DNA of 64,000 bases. Source: an uncultured Rhodospirillales bacterium. Lineage in GTDB: Bacteria; Pseudomonadota; Alphaproteobacteria; Reyranellales; Reyranellaceae. The stretch's first letter is position 1, and every line of letters begins with the position of its first letter. The notes under the pieces are model-generated. The model was not told where the DNA came from, ran no database searches, and saw nothing but the letters and a program-made list of their open reading frames with translations. The stretch spans positions 106,952 through 170,951 of the forward strand of contig CADECW010000003.1 in assembly GCA_902825855.1 (NCBI GenBank), given 5' to 3'. A program made the translations under genes and the position numbers. Shown here one piece after another: positions 50,883 to 58,918 of the stretch.

Positions 50883-51485
50883 GTGCTCGATCCTTTCTAT
50901 CCCATTGTCCCTGACGTCAGCTGGGTGAAGCGCCTCGTGCCGGTTGGCGCGCGACTGATCCAGCTTCGCATCAAGGACCTGCCGGCCGGCGAGATCACTC
51001 GGCAAATACGCGAGGCGCGGGACGTCTGTGCGCACCACGCCGCGCAGCTCATCGTCAACGACTACTGGCAGGCGGCGATCGACGAAGGCTGTGACTACGT
51101 CCATCTCGGCCAGGAAGACCTCCAGGACGCCGACATCAAGGCGCTGCGTCGCGCCGAGATTCGGATCGGTGTCAGCACGCATGATCATGCCGAGCTGGAG
51201 AAGGGGCTCGCCATCGATCCCGACTATGTGGCCCTCGGCCCCGTCTGGCCGACCCAACTCAAGCAGATGCCGTGGGCGCCGCAGGGGACCGAGCGGCTGG
51301 CCGAGTGGAAGCGCCTGATCGGCAATCGGCCGCTGGTGGCGATCGGCGGCCTCACCCTCGAGCGCGCACTGTCGTGCCTGAAGTCGGGAGCCGACATTGC
51401 CGCCGTGGTCGGCGACGTCGTCAACCATCGCGATCCCGAGGGCCAGGCCAAGGTATGGATCGCCGCCACGAGGAGGAAGCCATGA
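50883..51485 (+). CDS. thiE: Thiamine-phosphate synthase ThiE
   Basis: The 200-residue protein starts at GTG and has L-I-Q-L-R-I-K-D, L-I-V-N-D-Y-W, D-Y-V-H-L-G-Q-E-D-L, V-A-L-G-P-V-W-P-T and V-A-I-G-G-L-T. It couples the pyrimidine pyrophosphate to thiazole phosphate to give thiamine phosphate. GAGGAAA precedes the GTG. Its stop overlaps the thiF start by four bases (ATGA). No thiC or thiD gene is in this window, so the pyrimidine branch must be encoded elsewhere. Confidence 0.95.
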   Translation: MLDPFYPIVPDVSWVKRLVPVGARLIQLRIKDLPAGEITRQIREARDVCAHHAAQLIVNDYWQAAIDEGCDYVHLGQEDLQDADIKALRRAEIRIGVSTHDHAELEKGLAIDPDYVALGPVWPTQLKQMPWAPQGTERLAEWKRLIGNRPLVAIGGLTLERALSCLKSGADIAAVVGDVVNHRDPEGQAKVWIAATRRKP

Positions 51486-52447
51486 GCGATCGCTACGCGC
51501 GTCAAATGGTGCTTCCGGAGGTCGGCGCAGCCGGACAGGCAGCGCTCGCCGCCGCTTCTGTCCTGGTGGTCGGCGCGGGCGGCCTGGGCTGCCCGGTGTT
51601 GCAGTACCTCGCCGGGGCAGGCGTTGGCTGTCTCACCATCGTCGATCACGACACGGTCGAAGAGACCAATCTCCACCGCCAGCCGCTTTACACGATGGCC
51701 GATATCGGCAAGCCGAAGGCCAAAACGGCGGCAGCCGTGTTGAAGCGCTTCAACCCGACGATCGAGGTAGCGGCCGTCGTCGCTCGCCTGACGCCGCAAG
51801 ACGCGGCGACGCTGGTCGCCGATGCCGACCTTATAGTCGATGCCGCCGACAGCTTTGCCGTCAGCTACATCCTGAGCGACGCCTGCCACGCGATCGCCAG
51901 GCCCCTGGTCAGCGCGTCGGTGATCGGCATGACGGGCTATGCCGGCGCCTTTTGCGGCGGCGGGCCGAGCTATCGCGCAGTGTTTCCCGAGGTCTCGGTC
52001 GATGGCGGCACCTGTGCCAGCGTCGGCGTCCTGGGCACCGCCGTTGCCGTCCTGGGCGGCCTGCAGGCCCATCTCGCCCTTCATCTGCTGCTGGACCTGC
52101 AACCGAGTGTCCTGGGTCGGGTCGTCACCTTCGATGCCAGGCGCCTGGCGTTCGGTGGTTTCGGCTTTTCCGGCAGTCCCGAACCCGATGGATACGTGCC
52201 GTTCATCGCCCCTGAAGCGGTCTTGGCCAGCGACCTCGTGGTCGACCTCCGCAGCCCTGACGAAGCGCCCGAGCCCTTCGCCGGTGGCCGACGCCTCAGC
52301 GTCGAGACGGTCGAGAAGTTGCTCGTACGACAGCCACCTTTGGAACGCATCGTCCTCTGTTGCCGCAGCGGCCAGCGTTCTCTTGCCGCAGCCGACCGAT
52401 TGCGCGAGCGAGGTGCGGTCAATCTGGCATTGGTGGCATTGGGTTGA
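51482..52447 (+). CDS. thiF: ThiF/MoeB family adenylyltransferase with C-terminal rhodanese-like segment
   Basis: The 321-residue protein is an E1-like adenylyltransferase (residues 1-240: RYARQMVLPEVGAAGQAALA, V-V-G-A-G-G-L-G-C, NLHRQPLYTMADIGKPKAKT, D-A-A-D-S-F). Ligand Cys in G-T-C-A-S-V-G-V-L-G is kept. A rhodanese-like end contains C-C-R-S-G-Q-R-S-L. The zinc-binding C-x-x-C pairs of typical MoeB/ThiF are missing (P-S-Y-R-A-V-F-P replaces P-C-x-x-C). It adenylates and may thiolate ThiS; a dual role with MoaD is possible because moaD lies 2 kb away. It overlaps thiE by four bases. Confidence 0.9.
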   Translation: MSDRYARQMVLPEVGAAGQAALAAASVLVVGAGGLGCPVLQYLAGAGVGCLTIVDHDTVEETNLHRQPLYTMADIGKPKAKTAAAVLKRFNPTIEVAAVVARLTPQDAATLVADADLIVDAADSFAVSYILSDACHAIARPLVSASVIGMTGYAGAFCGGGPSYRAVFPEVSVDGGTCASVGVLGTAVAVLGGLQAHLALHLLLDLQPSVLGRVVTFDARRLAFGGFGFSGSPEPDGYVPFIAPEAVLASDLVVDLRSPDEAPEPFAGGRRLSVETVEKLLVRQPPLERIVLCCRSGQRSLAAADRLRERGAVNLALVALG

Positions 52448-52461
52448 AGTTGGAGGTCGCC

Positions 52462-52707
52462 ATGACATTGCACACGACGGACAAGAGCGTTCTTGGCCAC
52501 ATCGCGAACCTCGTGGCCGAGGAGAAGCAACTCTATGCCGAGAAGGACATGACCGACGACCAGCGCAAACGTCTGGCCTCGATCAATGTCGAACTCGATC
52601 GCTGCTGGGATTTGCTGCGGCAGCGACGCGCGCTGCGTGAGTTTGGTCGTGATCCCGACGAAGCCGACGTGCGTTCGGCGGGAGTGGTGGAGAATTACAA
52701 AGGGTGA
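52462..52707 (+). CDS. DUF2630 family protein
   Basis: The 81-residue protein matches DUF2630: D-K-S-V-L-G-H-I-A-N-L-V-A-E-E, L-A-S-I-N-V-E-L-D-R-C-W-D-L-L-R-Q-R-R-A, and a C-terminal V-R-S-A-G-V-V-E-N-Y. It is small, charged and probably helical; no function is known. GGAGG lies five bases before the ATG. It is 15 bp downstream of thiF and ends before a near-perfect palindrome that serves as terminator, so it could be the last gene of the thi operon. Confidence 0.88.
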   Translation: MTLHTTDKSVLGHIANLVAEEKQLYAEKDMTDDQRKRLASINVELDRCWDLLRQRRALREFGRDPDEADVRSAGVVENYKG

Positions 52708-52710
52708 CGC

Positions 52711-52748
52711 TCATTCGACCGCGGGCCTGCAGGCCCGCGGTCCGATGA
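52711..52748. terminator. Palindromic terminator between convergent genes
   Basis: A 26-bp perfect palindrome (52717-52742, arm GACCGCGGGCCTG) with imperfect extension to 52711-52748 lies between the DUF2630 and SMP-30 stops. The stem is very stable but lacks a T-run on either strand, so bidirectional termination is inferred. Confidence 0.6.
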
Positions 52749-52751
52749 GAC

Positions 52752-53999
52752 TCAACCCGGCGCCGCGCCCTGCACACCCACGTAGAGGGCGTAGAGCGAT
52801 TGGCTGGCCGCCATGAACAGGCGGTTCCGCTTGGGACCGCCGAAGCAGACATTGCCGCAGACCTCGGGCAGGCGGATACGTCCGATGAGCTTGCCTTCAG
52901 GGTTCCACACCGTGACGCCGCTATAGCCGACGTTGCGCCCGGCGTTGCTCGAGATCCAGACGTTGCCGAACACGTCGCAGCGCAGGCCATCAGGCCCGCA
53001 CTTGACGCCGTCGATCATGAAGTCGCTGAACAGCTTACGGTTCGACAGCTTGTTGTCTGTCCCGACGGTGAAGGAATAGACCTCGCCCTTGCCGCCGGGG
53101 CCGGTGTCGCCTGGCCCCTTGCCAGTGCTTGCGACATACAGCGTCTTGTAGTCGGGCGAGAAGCAGAGACCGTTCGGATCCGGTACCTGCTCTTCGGTGA
53201 CAACGAGGTCGATTCGGCCACTGGGATCGATGCGATAGCAGTTGGTTGGCAGTTCGCGCTTGGCCGTCGTGCCGATGCCGGGCGGCTGGCCGAGCCGCGG
53301 GTTGATCTTGCCGGCCTCGTTGCTCGGTCCTCCGGCGACATCGGGCGTGCCTTCATAGAGCTGCCCGCCGTAGGGTGGATCCGTGAACCAGTAGCTGCCG
53401 TCGGGATGGGGCACGACGTCGTTGGGCGAATTGAGCTGCTTGCCCTCGAAGGCGGAGGCCAGCACCGTCGCCGAGCCGTCGAGCTCGTAACGCACGACGC
53501 GCCGCGTCAGGTGCTCGCACGAAAGCTGGCGGCCCTGGAAGTCGAAGGTGTTGCCGTTGCTGTTGTTGGACGGGCTGCGGAAGACGCTGACGCGGCCATT
53601 GTCCTCGATCCAGCGAAGCTGGCGATTGTTGGGGATGTCGCTCCACACGAGATAGCGGCCCTGCGAATTCCACGCAGGGCCCTCCGACCACAGCGCGCCT
53701 GTCCACAGCCGCTGGATAGGTGCGTTGGGCTGGCGCAGCGCATTGAAGCTCGGATCGACGGTGATGACGTCGGGGTCCGTGAAGTAGACATTGGGCGGCG
53801 CGTTCGGGCCGAAATCGCGCGGCGGCGTCGTGACGGTTGAAGGCGGTGTCGCCGGGCCTGCCGGCGGCGCCGCCGGCGGTTGCTGAGCGAAGGCCCGACT
53901 TGTCACGATGGTTGCCGCCGTCACACCGGCGGCACCGACGAGCGTGCGACGCGAAAGCGTCGCTCCGCTCTTGTCCTCGAATTGCTTCGACGAGCTCAT
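52752..53999 (-). CDS. SMP-30/gluconolactonase family protein, exported
   Basis: The 415-residue protein has a twin-arginine signal (L-S-R-R-T-L-V-G-A-A-G-V-T, cleavage after R-A-F-A-Q) and a proline-rich linker (residues about 42-70). The rest is an SMP-30/LRE beta-propeller with L-W-S-E-G-P-A-W, FRSPSNNSNGNTFDFQGRQL, L-N-S-P-N-D-V-V, W-F-T-D-P-P-Y-G and V-P-D-P-N-G-L-C-F-S-P-D. The Glu, Asn and Asp ligands of the metal site are present. The family hydrolyses sugar lactones. It is periplasmic, and its sugar substrate is unknown. I use the ATG at 53999, with GGGAG upstream. Confidence 0.92.
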   Translation of the reverse strand: MSSSKQFEDKSGATLSRRTLVGAAGVTAATIVTSRAFAQQPPAAPPAGPATPPSTVTTPPRDFGPNAPPNVYFTDPDVITVDPSFNALRQPNAPIQRLWTGALWSEGPAWNSQGRYLVWSDIPNNRQLRWIEDNGRVSVFRSPSNNSNGNTFDFQGRQLSCEHLTRRVVRYELDGSATVLASAFEGKQLNSPNDVVPHPDGSYWFTDPPYGGQLYEGTPDVAGGPSNEAGKINPRLGQPPGIGTTAKRELPTNCYRIDPSGRIDLVVTEEQVPDPNGLCFSPDYKTLYVASTGKGPGDTGPGGKGEVYSFTVGTDNKLSNRKLFSDFMIDGVKCGPDGLRCDVFGNVWISSNAGRNVGYSGVTVWNPEGKLIGRIRLPEVCGNVCFGGPKRNRLFMAASQSLYALYVGVQGAAPG

Positions 54000-54085
54000 G
54001 AGCGTAACTCCCAACGGTTTTTCGTTGGACGAATGCTATCAGGACGAAGAGATGCGCGGAAGCATAGCTGAGCGGCCGTCAGCTA

Positions 54086-54559
54086 TCAGGCCTTCTTCTC
54101 CCAGCGGGCCGCAGCGACGTCGTCGGCTTCGTGGGCCCCGACCCATTTCTCGCCGGCCGGCGTCTCTTCGAGCTTCCAGAACGGCGCCTTGGTCTTGAGC
54201 CAGTCTACCAGGAACTCGCAGGCCTCGAAGGCGGCTTCGCGATGGGGCGAACCGACCGCGACCAGCACGATGCGGTCGCCGGCTTCCATCCTTCCGTAGC
54301 GGTGCACGATCAGCGTGGCCTCGAGCGGCCAGCGCCGGTTGGCCTCGGCCTCGATGTCCTCGAGCGCCTTCTCGGTCATGCCCGGATAGTGTTCCAGCGT
54401 CAGCGCATCGATGCGGTCGCGATGGAGGCCTTCGCGCACGTGCATCTCACGCACCAGGCCGACGAACACCGCCAAGCCGCCGATGCGCTTGTTGCCCTGG
54501 GTCAGCCCGTCGAGCTCCGCGCCGACGTCGAAGTCGCCCTCCTGAACCCGCACAGCCAT
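54086..54559 (-). CDS. moaE: Molybdopterin synthase catalytic subunit MoaE
   Basis: The 157-residue protein has the MoaE hallmarks: G-G-L-A-V-F-V-G-L-V-R, L-T-L-E-H-Y-P-G-M-T-E, V-H-R-Y-G-R-M and S-P-H-R-E-A-A-F-E-A-C-E-F-L-V-D-W-L-K. It inserts dithiolene sulfur from MoaD thiocarboxylate into precursor Z to form molybdopterin. Its ATG is one base after the moaD stop, so the two subunits are co-translated. The frame is open upstream through moaD but homology starts at 54559. Confidence 0.96.
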   Translation of the reverse strand: MAVRVQEGDFDVGAELDGLTQGNKRIGGLAVFVGLVREMHVREGLHRDRIDALTLEHYPGMTEKALEDIEAEANRRWPLEATLIVHRYGRMEAGDRIVLVAVGSPHREAAFEACEFLVDWLKTKAPFWKLEETPAGEKWVGAHEADDVAAARWEKKA

Positions 54560-54560
54560 G

Positions 54561-54812
54561 TCAGCCCCCCGTGAAGGGTGGAAAGAAAGCGACCTCACGT
54601 GCGCCCTCGATGGGCACGTCGAAGGTCGATGTGCGTTGATCAACCGCGGCACCGAACGCCGCGCCCTCGGCCAGCGCCTCGGCATGGCCGTTGCTGCGAC
54701 TGCGCAGCCAGACCACCAGGTCGCCGACGGTTTTCACGTCGGACGGCGGTGCCACCTCCTCGTCAGCGACACCGACGGTGCGCTTCATCCAGGCGAAGTA
54801 GCGGACTTTCAT
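54561..54812 (-). CDS. moaD: Molybdopterin synthase sulfur carrier subunit MoaD
   Basis: The 83-residue ubiquitin-like protein M-K-V-R-Y-F-A-W-M-K-R ends F-P-P-F-T-G-G with the required Gly-Gly. It is thiocarboxylated by a MoeB/ThiF-type enzyme and forms the synthase with MoaE. An upstream in-frame codon would add eight residues; the ATG at 54812 gives the normal start. It follows pgsA after 10 bases, making pgsA-moaD-moaE a probable transcription unit, an uncommon combination. Confidence 0.95.
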   Translation of the reverse strand: MKVRYFAWMKRTVGVADEEVAPPSDVKTVGDLVVWLRSRSNGHAEALAEGAAFGAAVDQRTSTFDVPIEGAREVAFFPPFTGG

Positions 54813-54822
54813 GCCCATCTCT

Positions 54823-55380
54823 TCATGTCGGGCCACCTTCGGCCATGTGACGCAGGCCGGTACGCAGGTAGTCGTATCCGGTGATCAGGGTAAGCCCGGC
54901 GGCTATCCAGATCAGTCCCACGCCGATCTGGTGAACGATCGACGGCACCGCGTCACCGAGCAGCAGGAAGGTGATGGCTCCCATCTGCGCACCGGTCTTC
55001 CACTTGGCGAGTTGGCTTACCGGCACGCTGACATGCAACTCGGCGAGGAATTCGCGCAGGCCCGAAACCAGGATCTCGCGCGCCAGGATGATCAGTGCCG
55101 CGAGGACATTGATACCGCTCAGCGTGCTGACATCGACCAGCATCACCAGCGCGGCCGCGACCAGCAGCTTGTCGGCAATCGGATCGAGGAAGCGGCCGAA
55201 GCGCGAGATCTGGTGGTAGCGCCGGGCGAAATAGCCGTCGAACCAGTCGGTGATGCAGGCGATGGCGAACAAGCTGGCCGATACCCACTGCGCCCAGCCG
55301 TGGTCGAGCCAGAAGCAGGCGACGACCAGCGGAATGGCGGCGATTCGCGACAGCGTCAGCAGGTTGGGGAGATTGAGCAT
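54823..55380 (-). CDS. pgsA: CDP-diacylglycerol-glycerol-3-phosphate 3-phosphatidyltransferase
   Basis: The 185-residue inner-membrane enzyme has the CDP-alcohol phosphatidyltransferase motif D-W-F-D-G-Y-F-A-R-R-Y-H-Q-I-S-R-F-G-R-F-L-D-P-I-A-D-K (all Asp residues of D-G-x2-A-R-x8-G-x3-D-x3-D in place) and five or six hydrophobic helices. It makes phosphatidylglycerol phosphate, the precursor of phosphatidylglycerol, which Lgt also uses. The ATG at 55380 begins M-L-N-L-P-N-L-L-T-L-S-R, typical of PgsA. It is 13 bp downstream of uvrC, the usual alphaproteobacterial neighbour order. Confidence 0.96.
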   Translation of the reverse strand: MLNLPNLLTLSRIAAIPLVVACFWLDHGWAQWVSASLFAIACITDWFDGYFARRYHQISRFGRFLDPIADKLLVAAALVMLVDVSTLSGINVLAALIILAREILVSGLREFLAELHVSVPVSQLAKWKTGAQMGAITFLLLGDAVPSIVHQIGVGLIWIAAGLTLITGYDYLRTGLRHMAEGGPT

Positions 55381-55393
55381 CGGTCCGTCCTTC

Positions 55394-57298
55394 TTAGCGA
55401 CCGCCCCGGAAGTGGTCATGGATTTTCTGGGCGAGCGCGTCCGAGATGCCCGGTACCGACTTGATGTCCTCGAGGGTGGCGACCGCAACTGCACGAGCGC
55501 TGCCGAAATGGTGGAGCAAGGCGCGCTTGCGGTTGGCGCCGATGCCCGGCACTTCGTCGAGCGCCGACTTGGTGATGTCGGCAGCGCGTCGGGTGCGATG
55601 CGTGCCGATGGCGAAGCGGTGCGCCTCGTCTCGCAGCCGCTGAAGGAAGTAAAGTACCGGATCGCGCGCTTCGAGGGAAAAGGGCGGCTTGCCGGGCATG
55701 AAGAAACGCTCGCGACCGGCGTCGCGGTCGGGGCCCTTGGCGATGCCGACAATGGCAATGTCCTCAAGGCCGAGCTCGCTAAGCACCTGGCGCGCCACCT
55801 CGAGCTGGCCCTGGCCGCCGTCGATCAGGACCAGGTCGGGCCAGCTTTCGTCGTCGCGTTCGGGGTCCTCGCGCAGCGCACGGCCGAAGCGGCGCGTCAG
55901 TACCTCGCGCATCATGGCGAAGTCGTCGCCTGCCGCGCCCTCGGTCTTGATGTTGAACTTGCGATAGGAGTTCTTGGTGAAACCGTCCGGGCCAGCCACC
56001 ACCATGGCGCCGATCGGCGCGGCACCCTGGATGTGGCTGTTGTCGTAGATCTCGATGCGCTCGGGCGGACCGTCGAGGTTGAAGAGGCGCGCCACGCCCT
56101 CCAGCAGCTGGCGCTGCGTGCCGCGCTCGGCCATGCGCCGCGCCAGCGCCTCGCGCGCATTGACCACCGCCTGATCGAGCGCGTCCTTCTGATCGCCCCG
56201 CCTGGGATGGCGAATCTCGACCTTGTGGCCGGCCGTCATGGCGAGTGCGCTTTCGAGCAAATCGGCCTCGGCCACATCGTGGCTGGTCAGGATCAGTTTG
56301 GGTGCCTGCCGCGATTCGTAGAACTGCCCGATAAAGGCCGACAGCACCGCAGGCTCGTCGAGATCCTTGGTGTGGCTCGGGAAGTAGGCGCGGTTGCCGA
56401 GGTTCTGGCCGGCGCGCAGGAAGAACACCTGTACGCAGACCTGGCCGCCCTCGCCGTGCACGGCGAAAATGTCGGCCTCGTCGATCGAGGGCAGCGTGAT
56501 CGACTGGTGCGACTGGATGTGGGCCAGCGCGCGGATCCGGTCGCGCAGGACCGCGGCGCGTTCGAATTCGAGATCGACCGAGGCCTGCTCCATACGTTGC
56601 GACAATGCCTGCTGGACCTCGCGGTTGCGGCCGCCCAGGAAGCCGCGCACTTCGTCGACGATGCCGCCGTACTCGCGTTTGTCGATGCGGCCGACACACG
56701 GCGCGGTGCAGCGCTTGATCTGATACTGCAGGCAGGGCCGGGTGCGGGTCGTGAAAACGCCGTCCGAGCAGGAACGCAAGGGAAAGGCGCGCTGCAGGGC
56801 GTAGAGCGTCCGATTGACCGCGGTGGCTGAGGCGAACGGACCGAAATACTCGTTCTTCGGGTCGCGTACGCCGCGATGTTTGGCAAGCTGCGGCCATTCG
56901 GTGTCGCGACGAATCACGATGTAGGGGAACGACTTGTCGTCGCGCAGCAGCACGTTGAAGCGCGGCTTGAAGCGCTTGATCAGGTTGTTCTCGAGAAGAA
57001 GCGCCTCGGCCTCGCTGTCTGTGACCGCGAATTCCATGGTCTTCGTGCCGGAGACCATGCGCAGCAGGCGGGTATCGAGCCGCGTCGGCTGCGTGTAGGC
57101 GGCGACGCGGCTGCGCAGCGAGCGCGCCTTGCCGACATAGAGGACTTCGCCGTCGGCAGCGATCATCCGATAGACGCCGGGCTTGCGCGGCAGAGTGCGC
57201 ACGAACTCGCCGATGATGCGCATGCCGTCGGCCAGCGAACCTTCGCTGGGCGGTGCCTCCTCGGCGGGTTTCAGATCGATGTCGGTTTCGTCGCTCAC
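55394..57298 (-). CDS. uvrC: Excinuclease ABC subunit C (UvrC)
   Basis: The 634-residue protein has the GIY-YIG nuclease domain (LPRKPGVYRMIAADGEVLYV, G-K-A-R-S-L-R-S-R-V), a UVR motif near residues 230-270, the C-terminal RNase H-like endonuclease core (IEIYDNSHIQGAAPIGAMVV, L-V-L-I-D-G-G-Q-G-Q-L) and a helix-hairpin-helix end (V-P-G-I-G-A-N-R-K-R-A-L-L). It makes both incisions in nucleotide excision repair with UvrA/UvrB. The GTG at 57298, with AGGA upstream, is the best start; the frame is open 49 codons further but those are low-homology, His/Arg-rich. Confidence 0.96.
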   Translation of the reverse strand: MSDETDIDLKPAEEAPPSEGSLADGMRIIGEFVRTLPRKPGVYRMIAADGEVLYVGKARSLRSRVAAYTQPTRLDTRLLRMVSGTKTMEFAVTDSEAEALLLENNLIKRFKPRFNVLLRDDKSFPYIVIRRDTEWPQLAKHRGVRDPKNEYFGPFASATAVNRTLYALQRAFPLRSCSDGVFTTRTRPCLQYQIKRCTAPCVGRIDKREYGGIVDEVRGFLGGRNREVQQALSQRMEQASVDLEFERAAVLRDRIRALAHIQSHQSITLPSIDEADIFAVHGEGGQVCVQVFFLRAGQNLGNRAYFPSHTKDLDEPAVLSAFIGQFYESRQAPKLILTSHDVAEADLLESALAMTAGHKVEIRHPRRGDQKDALDQAVVNAREALARRMAERGTQRQLLEGVARLFNLDGPPERIEIYDNSHIQGAAPIGAMVVAGPDGFTKNSYRKFNIKTEGAAGDDFAMMREVLTRRFGRALREDPERDDESWPDLVLIDGGQGQLEVARQVLSELGLEDIAIVGIAKGPDRDAGRERFFMPGKPPFSLEARDPVLYFLQRLRDEAHRFAIGTHRTRRAADITKSALDEVPGIGANRKRALLHHFGSARAVAVATLEDIKSVPGISDALAQKIHDHFRGGR

Positions 57299-57689
57299 GA
57301 GGTCCTGCCGCAGCACATCCCTACGCCGGCGCCGAGTTGCATGACAGTGGCCCCCATGGAGCCCGTTGATGAGCTCATGTGGGGAAGTCTGTGAACAAGC
57401 CCCGTGTCGGCCTACCGTTGCCTCATCGTCACTGTGTTGACTCAATACAGAGGCGATGGCAGTGACCCGGCATTTAGGCGTTAATTATCTGATTTCAATA
57501 GAGAATTTAACTTGAGGATGGGCTGGATTTATCACTGGCGGGGTCAGATGTTCCTGCTTTGATCCAATCGTTTGGCGCGTTCCAATGTGTGGGTAAGTGG
57601 CAAGGCTCAACTGACAAACCGGGCCCAAAGTGCAGGGCCGCAAGACTTTAAAACAGAAAAAGTGTGTGGTTATCGACAGGGCGATCACG

Positions 57690-57898
57690 TATAGTTGAAC
57701 TTGAGTCAGTCAGGCTTCGGGGAGATACGCCGCCGAGATTTGACCGGACCTCCGGGCACCCATGACATCCCAAACCTGGGAACGCCGGTAGAAGACCCCA
57801 CACACCTTCTACCGGCCGCCTGGGCGCAATCGCTTCCCTTTGACCTTCTTGCCGGTCTGCCGGCGGCGGGCGATGGCGCGAGCTCCCCCGCTTTTGTT
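57690..57898 (+). ncRNA. Candidate structured small RNA between uvrC and phoH
   Basis: TATAGT at 57690-57695 is a good -10 with no strong -35; a start near 57702 is predicted. The segment folds into nested stems: 57729-57735 with 57861-57867, 57743-57747 with 57852-57856, 57752-57757 with 57818-57823 (one G-U), and an 11-bp apical stem 57784-57794/57806-57816 with an 11-nt C-rich loop. The 3' strand carries an unpaired pyrimidine-rich stretch (CTTCCCTTTGACCTTCTT) that could pair with ribosome sites. A GCGGG/CCCGC stem followed by TTTTGTT at 57866-57898 looks like a terminator, though it shares bases with the outer stem. No family match is known to me; a 6S-like rod or a regulatory sRNA are options. 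Confidence 0.45.
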
Positions 57899-57933
57899 AG
57901 CTAGCGGTAACACCGCCCGCTAGGTCGGGCGCT

Positions 57934-58659
57934 TCAGAGCACCGACAACATGCGTCCGACCAGCGGATGGCGCACCACGTCCTTGTCCGTCAGCCGCACC
58001 ACTGCGACATCGTCGAGCCCGTCGAGGCGCTGGGCGATGGCGGCCAAGCCCGACAGCTCGGGCAGCAGGTCGGTCTGGTCGGGGTCGCCCGTCATCACCA
58101 TGGTCGAGTGCCAGCCCAGCCGGGTCAGCAGCATCTTCAGCTGACCGTAGGTGCAGTTTTGCGCCTCGTCGATCAGCACAAAGGCATTGTTCAGCGTGCG
58201 GCCGCGCATGAACGCTACCGGTGCGATCTCGATCGTCCCATCGTCGAGGTTCTGGCGCAGGCGCTTGGCGCCCAGTCGGTCGTTCAGGGCGTCCCACAGC
58301 GGGCGCAGGTACGGATCGAGCTTTTCGCGCATGTCGCCGGGCAGGAAGCCCAGGTTCTCGCCCGCTTCCACCGCCGGTCGCGACAGCATGATGCGCGAGA
58401 CGGTGCCGGCCTCAAGGGCCTCTACGGCGGCTGAGATGGCGAGGTAGGTCTTGCCGGTGCCGGCGGGACCGAGCGCGACGGTCAGAGGCCTGGTGTCTAT
58501 CGCCTCCATCAGGATGCGTTGGTTGTCGCTCCTCGGTCGGATTTTTCGAATGTAGCTCTGATCGCGATCGTTGGCCGGAGTGTTGTCGAAGACAAGGTTG
58601 TGAATACGGGCGCTATCGATGGCGTGCAACTTGGCGCGGCGTGCGGCGCGTTTGGCCAT
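57934..58659 (-). CDS. PhoH family protein (ATPase, PhoH-like)
   Basis: The 241-residue protein has the P-loop A-L-G-P-A-G-T-G-K-T-Y-L-A, LSRPAVEAGENLGFLPGDMR, Walker B F-V-L-I-D-E-A-Q-N-C-T, and M-V-M-T-G-D-P-D-Q-T-D-L-L. PhoH proteins are cytoplasmic ATPases or RNA helicases tied to phosphate starvation or RNA metabolism. It is the stand-alone short type without the N-terminal KH-like domain. It lies about 260 bp downstream of guaD, behind an intrinsic terminator, so it should have its own promoter close to its ATG at 58659. Confidence 0.93.
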   Translation of the reverse strand: MAKRAARRAKLHAIDSARIHNLVFDNTPANDRDQSYIRKIRPRSDNQRILMEAIDTRPLTVALGPAGTGKTYLAISAAVEALEAGTVSRIMLSRPAVEAGENLGFLPGDMREKLDPYLRPLWDALNDRLGAKRLRQNLDDGTIEIAPVAFMRGRTLNNAFVLIDEAQNCTYGQLKMLLTRLGWHSTMVMTGDPDQTDLLPELSGLAAIAQRLDGLDDVAVVRLTDKDVVRHPLVGRMLSVL

Positions 58660-58701
58660 ATTCGTACTCCGGAGTCTTGGTCAGAGGAGCGGGAACCGAG
58701 C

Positions 58702-58736
58702 GCCAAAAAGCAAAACGCCCCCGCAAGCGGAGGCGT
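58702..58736 (-). terminator. Intrinsic terminator between guaD and phoH
   Basis: On the minus strand ACGCCTCCGC-TT-GCGGGGGCGT (58736 to 58715; one U-G pair) is followed by TTTGCTTTTTGG, a classical stem plus U-tract. It ends transcripts coming from guaD or from the palindrome at 58890. It lies 183 bases past the guaD stop. Confidence 0.8.
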
Positions 58737-58918
58737 CGGCGATCGATGGTCAGCCCGAAGGTGAGGTTGACAGGGCACGCGGTGGAAGATCCACCGGTGA
58801 TCCGATTTCCGTCGGGGTACGAGCACCTCGAACGGATGAGCACCTCCTTCAGCTACCGAGAGTAGGGTACCTCGAATATGGCGGCCCGGCCACAATATTG
58901 TGGGTCAGAACGCAAAAT
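58737..58918 (-). other. Stretch between guaD stop and terminator
   Basis: This gap has no convincing gene. It begins (minus sense) with the 14-bp perfect palindrome CCACAATATTGTGG at 58890-58903, an operator- or promoter-like site in locally AT-richer DNA, and ends at the strong terminator. It could be a long guaD 3' UTR, a small RNA or a regulatory leader. I cannot choose between these. Confidence 0.4.

Noticed and set aside
57299..57445. N-terminal extension of UvrC
   Set aside because: The 49 extra codons are His/Arg-rich with no UvrC homology; the GTG at 57298 fits better.
57485..57688. A 67-codon minus-strand frame in the AT-richer part of the gap
   Set aside because: No ribosome site, no known family and no operon context.
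57695..57904. A 69-codon plus-strand frame in the uvrC-phoH gap
   Set aside because: TTG start with no ribosome site, proline/alanine-rich without homology, and it overlaps the stems of the proposed RNA.
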